A DNA stretch of 23,476 nt from a virus: positions 1-23,476 of the IMG/VR virus record IMGVR_UViG_3300028800_000316, one strand, 5' to 3'. The notes under the pieces are model-generated. The model was given only the letters and a program-made list of their open reading frames with translations, did no database searches and was not told the origin of the DNA. The translations under genes and the position numbers were made by a program. Within the stretch, counting starts at the first letter, position 1. Each line of letters starts with the position of its first letter. This document shows, piece after piece, positions 18,549-23,476 of this stretch.

Positions 18549-19382
18549 ATGACCGCTGTCCTTTATCGTCCGCAAGACGTCCCCGAACTCCGTCACTCGC
18601 TCCGCGAGGCGTACCGAGGGATCGTCGAAGCCCGGCGCGGGCCAACCGAATACGGCGACTCGCTCGACCGCGCCGACTGTTTCTGGGTCGCTCCGCCGAT
18701 GTTGGACTTGGCGCACGGTCTCGCGACCACGCTGCGCAGTTCCGAGATCGACGTGGTCCCCGTCGCCATCGACGGCTTCATGGTGTTCGGTGTGCCGTTC
18801 GATCTCGGCCTCCCCGAGCCGGTCGCAGGCTTCACTTGGACAACCGTTCAGGATGGCGACGGCTACGCGTTCGAGGTCAACGTCCTGCATGAGATTCACG
18901 TGGCTCAGTGGCGCGCTGGGTTCGTCCCGCACCGCATCACCATCGGCGGCGGCTTCGGGGTCGGCAGCGAAGGTCGCGTCTACGAGATCCACGACGACCT
19001 CTCGTACAACCCGGTCGAGAAGGAGCACCCTCACAAGGCCGTCTGGCACACGCTGGCGCGGTCGTGGGCGCTGATGCTGACACCGAAGTACGCCGAGCGC
19101 ACCATCGAGTATCCGGACCGTGCGGCTCGACGTCGCCTCGCACGCGCAGGCGCTGATCCTGACGTGCGCATCATTGTCCTGCGGTCCATCCGGACACTTG
19201 AGCCGCACGGCGGCACCCATGAGTCGCCCGCGCTTCACAACGTCAGGCGCTACCCGAAGCGCCAGCGCTACGGGCCGGGCAACTCGCTCGTCAAGACGAT
19301 CTGGGTCGAGGAATGCGAACGCGGCGACATCAGCCGCGGCGACCTTCGAGGTAAGGACAAGGTCAATGCCTGGAAGCGTTAG
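18549..19382 (+). CDS. Unassigned 277-aa protein inserted before the tape measure (moron-like)
   Basis: ATG at 18549 with GGAAGG (18537-18542) 6 nt upstream; a longer in-frame start at 18483 would lie inside the hairpins. The N-terminal half is mixed alpha/beta (RHSLREAYRGIVEARRG, DVVPVAIDGFMVFGVPFDLG, YAFEVNVLHEIHV). The C-terminal half has W-H-T-LARSWALMLTPKYAERT, RAARRRLARAG, VRIIVLRS and RQRYGPGNSLVKTIWVEE ending in KVNAWKR. The C-terminal pattern 'V..LR...H..R.QWYG.G....+.IWI...KV.' recurs in many actinobacterial and prophage proteins of unknown function (from memory). It has nothing tail-like, uses more CTT, TAT, CGT and CAA codons than its neighbours, and interrupts chaperone-tape measure synteny, so it looks acquired. 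Confidence 0.8.
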   Translation: MTAVLYRPQDVPELRHSLREAYRGIVEARRGPTEYGDSLDRADCFWVAPPMLDLAHGLATTLRSSEIDVVPVAIDGFMVFGVPFDLGLPEPVAGFTWTTVQDGDGYAFEVNVLHEIHVAQWRAGFVPHRITIGGGFGVGSEGRVYEIHDDLSYNPVEKEHPHKAVWHTLARSWALMLTPKYAERTIEYPDRAARRRLARAGADPDVRIIVLRSIRTLEPHGGTHESPALHNVRRYPKRQRYGPGNSLVKTIWVEECERGDISRGDLRGKDKVNAWKR

Positions 19383-19384
19383 CG

Positions 19385-21643
19385 ATGCCTGAAGGCTTCA
19401 CCCCCCCGATCGTCGTCCGGATCATCGGGGACTCGAAAGAGTTGACCGCGTCGATGGCGAAAGCCGGCGGCGAAGTCGAAGGGTTCTCCAAGAAGTCCGG
19501 CGGGTCGCTGGCACGGTTGCAGTCGGTCGGTAAGGCGGCGCTGCTCGGGATCGGTACGGCTGCGGTCGGGCTCGGCGCTGAGGCCGTTCATCTCGGTGAC
19601 AAATGGGAGACGGCGCACGCCGCGATGCAGGCCGCGATCACGAAGACCGGCGCGAAACTGTCCCAGTTCCAGGCCCCGATCAACGCGGTGCAGAACAAGA
19701 TGCAGTCCCTCGGGTTCACCTACGCGGACACTGACTCCGGGTTGCAGTCGCTGGTGCAGGCGACCGGGTCGACGCAGAAGTCGCTGAGCCTGATGGGGTT
19801 GACCGCGGATGTGGCGCGGGTGAAGCAGATCTCGCTCGCGCAGGCCGGTGTCCTCGTCGCGAAAGCCTCCGAAGGTCAGGGCCGGGCGCTGAAAGCGTTG
19901 GGTATCAACGTGAACACGGCGACTGGTGGCGCCCGGGCGTTGATCACGACGCAACGGTCCCTCGCCTCCGCGCAACTGTCAGCGAAGCAGGCGCTCGACA
20001 ACTACAACCGTGCGGGTGGGAAGACCGTCGCGAACCATCAGGCGATGGTGTCCGCGAACCTCGCGCTGAAACACGCGCAGGAGACGTACAACGACACGGT
20101 GAAGGCCGGTGCTGGTGACATCGGCCTGCTGACGAAGTCGATCGGTGGTCAGGCGCAGGCGTATGCGGGGACGTTCGCCGGGAAAATGCAGGTGTTGAAG
20201 ACCCGGACTGAGGATCTGGGCGCGAAGATCGGTGTCGCGTTGATCCCGAAGCTCGAGGCGCTTGTCAACTGGACGATGGACGTCGTCAACTGGTTCGGGA
20301 AGCATTCGACGGTCGCGAAGGTCCTGGCCGGCGTGATCGGTGGTGCGCTCGCTGCTGCGATCGCGGTCTATGTCGCGGGGCTGATCTCCGCTGCGGCGCA
20401 GTCGGTCGCGTCGTTTGCGAAGATGCTCGCGTCCGGCGCCACCTGGGTTGCGGAGCAGTCCGGCTACTTCATCACCGTGGCGGCCGAGGCCGTGTCGTCG
20501 TTCATCGCGATGTCGACGGCCGCCCTGTCGTGGGCGGCGGAGATGCTCGTCGCTGGCGCTGAGGCGCTGCTCCCGTTCCTGCCGATCATCCTCGCGGTCG
20601 CGGCGGTCGGGATCGCCGCCTACGAGCTGTACAAGCACTGGGACACGGTGTGGGGGTTCGTGAAGCGGATCGCGAACGACGCGTGGTCGTTCCTGCGTCC
20701 GATCCTGACCGCGATCGTGAAGGTCGGGCTCTGGCCGATCCGGATGGAACTGCAGATCGCGCAGCAGGTGTGGTCGACGGTCTGGTCCGCGGTGAAGACC
20801 GCGGTGAACGGGGCGTGGAACTTCCTGCAGCCGATCTTCTCCGACATCGTGAAGGTCGGGATCCTCGTCATCAAACGGGAGATCCAGGGGCTGAAGAACA
20901 TCTGGCATGACGCCTGGCATGGGATCCAGACCGTCGTGCAGGACGTGTGGTCCTTCATCAAGCCGATCTTCGACGCGATCAAGAAAGGCGCCGACGACAT
21001 CACCGGCGCGCTCGGGCATGTGACCGGGATCCTGTCGCACCTGCCGGGCGGTGGCCTGGTGAAGAAGTACCTCGCGGGTGGCGGGACCGCCGACGAAACC
21101 GGCCTGTACGTCGTCGGTGAGCAGGGCCCGGAGATCGTGCAGCTACCCGGCGGCGCGCAGGTCAAGTCGAACCCGGACAGCCTGTCGTTCCTGCAGAACA
21201 TGGCCGGGCAGCCGGGCGGCGCCGGCTTCTCGCCGATGACCGACGCGGTGACCGGCGCGGCCCGGAAGGCGCACGCCAAGGCCGCGAAAATGCGGATCGT
21301 CAACCCGTCCGGACCGATCGAAGGACTCCCGATCACCGCCGGGCAGCTCGAGAAGTTCGCGAAGTCCCTCACCGACGCGTTCGCGAAGGCGATCGCCGCG
21401 AAACTGGCACGGGAACGCCGCGCCGCCGGAGCCGTCGGGAACTACGTCGCGCCACCCACCCCGGCCTACTCCTCCGCCGCCGGGTCCTATCTCGCCGCGC
21501 GGACCGGGGTCACGCACATGCAGCCGATCCAGACGCAGGTGATGCTCGACGGTCAGGTCCTGCTCACGCACCTGCAGACCCACGCGCAGCAGTATTACCG
21601 GCGTAACGGTCGCGGCCCGTTCGACCCGTCCATGTCCGTCTAA
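19385..21643 (+). CDS. Tape measure protein, 752 aa
   Basis: ATG at 19385, two bases after the preceding stop, with a weak site. It begins with the usual VRIIGDSKELTASMAKAGGE, then a long helical/Ala-rich core (45-300) with Q, K and A. A hydrophobic stretch at about 305-400 contains several transmembrane-like helices. At about 418-535 there are three imperfect repeats of W..VW..V......AW.FL.PI...I.KVG. The C-terminal third has a GGG-rich patch and LYVVGEQGPEIVQLPGGAQV (about 575-600), seen in many tape measures. At about 0.15 nm per residue it predicts a tail near 110 nm. The stop TAA overlaps the next ATG by one base. Confidence 0.92.
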   Translation: MPEGFTPPIVVRIIGDSKELTASMAKAGGEVEGFSKKSGGSLARLQSVGKAALLGIGTAAVGLGAEAVHLGDKWETAHAAMQAAITKTGAKLSQFQAPINAVQNKMQSLGFTYADTDSGLQSLVQATGSTQKSLSLMGLTADVARVKQISLAQAGVLVAKASEGQGRALKALGINVNTATGGARALITTQRSLASAQLSAKQALDNYNRAGGKTVANHQAMVSANLALKHAQETYNDTVKAGAGDIGLLTKSIGGQAQAYAGTFAGKMQVLKTRTEDLGAKIGVALIPKLEALVNWTMDVVNWFGKHSTVAKVLAGVIGGALAAAIAVYVAGLISAAAQSVASFAKMLASGATWVAEQSGYFITVAAEAVSSFIAMSTAALSWAAEMLVAGAEALLPFLPIILAVAAVGIAAYELYKHWDTVWGFVKRIANDAWSFLRPILTAIVKVGLWPIRMELQIAQQVWSTVWSAVKTAVNGAWNFLQPIFSDIVKVGILVIKREIQGLKNIWHDAWHGIQTVVQDVWSFIKPIFDAIKKGADDITGALGHVTGILSHLPGGGLVKKYLAGGGTADETGLYVVGEQGPEIVQLPGGAQVKSNPDSLSFLQNMAGQPGGAGFSPMTDAVTGAARKAHAKAAKMRIVNPSGPIEGLPITAGQLEKFAKSLTDAFAKAIAAKLARERRAAGAVGNYVAPPTPAYSSAAGSYLAARTGVTHMQPIQTQVMLDGQVLLTHLQTHAQQYYRRNGRGPFDPSMSV

Positions 21644-23476
21644 TGCCGATCATCGGTGGGGGCTCGAACCCGAACTGTCCGCTGATCAGCCTGATGTTCG
21701 GGTTCGGTCAGGCACCGAACCAGCTGGCCCCGTCGTACAACACGCCGGTCGCCTATCTGAACCGGTCGCTGGCGATCTCCCCACGTGGCCGGCAGTACGA
21801 GCAGGGTCAGTACCAGTCGTCGACGATGACCGGGCAGCTCGACAACCGTGATGGGCAGTTCGCTCCGGGGCCGGGCTTGAACGCGAACCTGTTGACGCCT
21901 GATGTCGCGGCGCCGGGTTGCGTGTCGGGTGCGGTCCCGTTCCAGTTCGCTGCGGTGTCCGGCGCGACGTTGAGCCGGGACACGACGTCGAAGCTCGGGC
22001 CGAACCGCTGCTCGCTGAAGGTCGTCATCCCGGGATCGTTGGCGTCGCTGTCGCAGGTCGCGACGGTCGGCGGGTTCCTGGTCAAGCCGGGTGTCGTCTA
22101 CTCGTTCGCGTCGCAGATCGTGAACCAGGGTCCGACGGTCAGCGCGCTGCTCGAGATCCAGTGGCTGGATATCACCGGGACGCTGATCTCGACGCAGCTC
22201 GGGTCGCCGGCGGTCGTGACGGGCACGACCGGGTATTGCCTGGTCGAGAACAAGACCGCACCGGTGAACGCCTGGACGGTCCGGCTGGCGTGGATCACTT
22301 CCGGTGGCGCGACGACCGGGGTGACGACCTGGTATATCAGCAATATCGAGATGGTCGCTGCGGCTGTCTCAGCGTTCGAGACGGTGTCGGCGCACTACCC
22401 GAATGTCCGGCCGGAGACCCCGGTCCAGTTCCTCGCGACGTGGGCGGGTACGCCGTACCCGGTGTGGACGGGGTTCGTTGAGAGGTGGCCGCAGACCTGG
22501 AACTCGCCGGGGTTCGGGGTGGGGAACTTCGTCGGGGTGGATGCTTACGCGGCGTTGGCGAATATCACGTTGGACTCGGCGTATGACGCTGAGGTCCTGT
22601 TGGCTGGGCCGGTCGCGTACTACCCGATGCACGAAGCGGCCGGGTCGACGTCGATCGCGAACGCATCCGCGACGCTGCAGCTCGACGGGCAACTGATCCT
22701 GTCGAAGCTCGTGCCGCTGTCCCCGACGTTCGGGTCAGCAACGCTGCTGGCGCCGCTCGGCGACGGTGGCACCTCGATCCTGGGTGCCGCGACGTCCGCG
22801 AACTCCTTCCAGGACGGCGGCTGCTTCCTCATCGGGTCGGCCGGTGTCGGACCGTTCCTCAACCCAGTCGGCGGCTTCACGGTCGAGGCGTGGTTCTCAA
22901 CGACGACCGCTGTCGACCCCATCGTCATCGTCAACCAGCAGGCCCCGCTCCTGCAGGGATTCAGCCTGATCGTCCAGGGCGGCTCGGTCGGGTCGATCAA
23001 CGTCAACGGCCCGAGCGGAAATCTCGCGCAGTACCTCGGACCGGTCACGCTGAACCAGGACCACCACGTCGTGATGACCCTCGGGGTCGACCAGGAGACG
23101 ATCACCGTCTGGCTCGACGACGTGATCGTGCTCACCCACGTCCTCGGCTCACCGCTGACCCTGTCATCGTTCGCCACCAGCGTCATGTCGATCGGCGGAG
23201 AGATCACCGGGGCCGGCAACCCGGTCGCGCAGATGGGCAACGTGCTGTCGGTCCACACGCGGCTGTCGAACGTCGCCCTGTACGACTACCCGATCGCGGC
23301 GCCCCGCGTCGCGTCGCACTACCTGGTCGGGTCGACGGCCGCCGCCGGCGAAGGCACCGACGCACGGCACGCCCGGATCCTCTCCTACGCCGGATGGTCC
23401 GGCCCGCAGACCGCGTTCGGGTGCGCCAGCCAGGCCGGCCCGCTGATCTGCAAGGGAGCGCTCGCGACCGACGCGC
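21643..23476 (+). CDS. Minor tail protein with LamG-like domain (3' end cut by window)
   Basis: The ATG at 21643 overlaps the tape measure stop (TAATG), and the frame stays open for 611 codons to the edge. The N-terminus has YNTPVAYLNRSLAISPRGRQ, then MTGQLDNRDGQFAPGPG, a strand-rich signature of actinophage minor tail proteins following the tape measure. Residues about 85-245 look like a carbohydrate-binding beta sandwich. WAGTPYPVWTGFVERWPQTW (267-286) is a tail-hub-like linker. From about 324, GPVAYYPMHEAAGSTS, then GGFTVEAWFSTTT (about 408-420) and ETITVWLDDVIV form a LamG/concanavalin-like jelly roll. Probably at the tail tip and possibly in surface glycan binding; inferred. Confidence 0.85.
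   Translation, partial: MPIIGGGSNPNCPLISLMFGFGQAPNQLAPSYNTPVAYLNRSLAISPRGRQYEQGQYQSSTMTGQLDNRDGQFAPGPGLNANLLTPDVAAPGCVSGAVPFQFAAVSGATLSRDTTSKLGPNRCSLKVVIPGSLASLSQVATVGGFLVKPGVVYSFASQIVNQGPTVSALLEIQWLDITGTLISTQLGSPAVVTGTTGYCLVENKTAPVNAWTVRLAWITSGGATTGVTTWYISNIEMVAAAVSAFETVSAHYPNVRPETPVQFLATWAGTPYPVWTGFVERWPQTWNSPGFGVGNFVGVDAYAALANITLDSAYDAEVLLAGPVAYYPMHEAAGSTSIANASATLQLDGQLILSKLVPLSPTFGSATLLAPLGDGGTSILGAATSANSFQDGGCFLIGSAGVGPFLNPVGGFTVEAWFSTTTAVDPIVIVNQQAPLLQGFSLIVQGGSVGSINVNGPSGNLAQYLGPVTLNQDHHVVMTLGVDQETITVWLDDVIVLTHVLGSPLTLSSFATSVMSIGGEITGAGNPVAQMGNVLSVHTRLSNVALYDYPIAAPRVASHYLVGSTAAAGEGTDARHARILSYAGWSGPQTAFGCASQAGPLICKGALATDA

Overview
The window is a high-GC stretch of a tailed actinobacterial phage or prophage, with GTG and TTG starts, GC-ending codons and many 1-11 nt gene overlaps. 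Nearly all genes are on the + strand. From left to right it runs from the end of an early/replication module through packaging, head and head-tail joining to the tail. Tail chaperones with a -1 frameshift site, a tape measure and the lack of sheath genes point to a long non-contractile tail (siphovirus type). No integrase, repressor or lysis gene is visible, so temperate or virulent lifestyle cannot be decided. The host cannot be named beyond probably an actinomycete.

Early region (1-3503): the 3' end of a tetrapeptide-repeat protein, a winged-helix replication-initiator-like gene carrying an iteron-like cluster and an A/T-rich stretch (candidate origin), several small proteins with Cys pairs, and a small helix-turn-helix protein, mostly joined by ATGA, TGATG, GTGA or TTGA overlaps. 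The only sizeable gap, 2274-2430, holds a hairpin and a 12-bp palindrome.

Junction (3500-3657): a promoter-like TTGACA-17-TGTACT whose spacer is an inverted repeat, an intrinsic-terminator-like hairpin with five T, and a complete CAU tRNA.

Packaging and head (3675-14490): small and large terminase, a portal carrying a C-terminal Nudix hydrolase domain, a MuF-like protein, an apparent reverse-strand zinc-binding micro-gene, two small genes, an XkdF-type protease, a long scaffold-like protein with two internal in-frame ribosome-binding sites, the major capsid protein with an inserted FN3-like domain, a small protein with a histone-H1-like tail, and a small membrane protein.

Connector and tail (14487-23476): head-tail connector, putative tail terminator, an unknown small protein, tail tube protein, the frameshifted chaperone pair, an HK97-gp10-like protein, an unrelated cargo-like gene preceded by two strong hairpins, the tape measure, and a minor tail protein with a LamG-like domain that runs off the right edge.

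The most unusual signal is an 18-residue peptide (13 of 18 identical) shared by the portal C-terminal extension and the capsid protein N-terminus. With the protease between them and recurring V-x-K-[GAST]-A motifs in portal, protease, scaffold and capsid, it suggests an assembly or maturation signal used by several head proteins.
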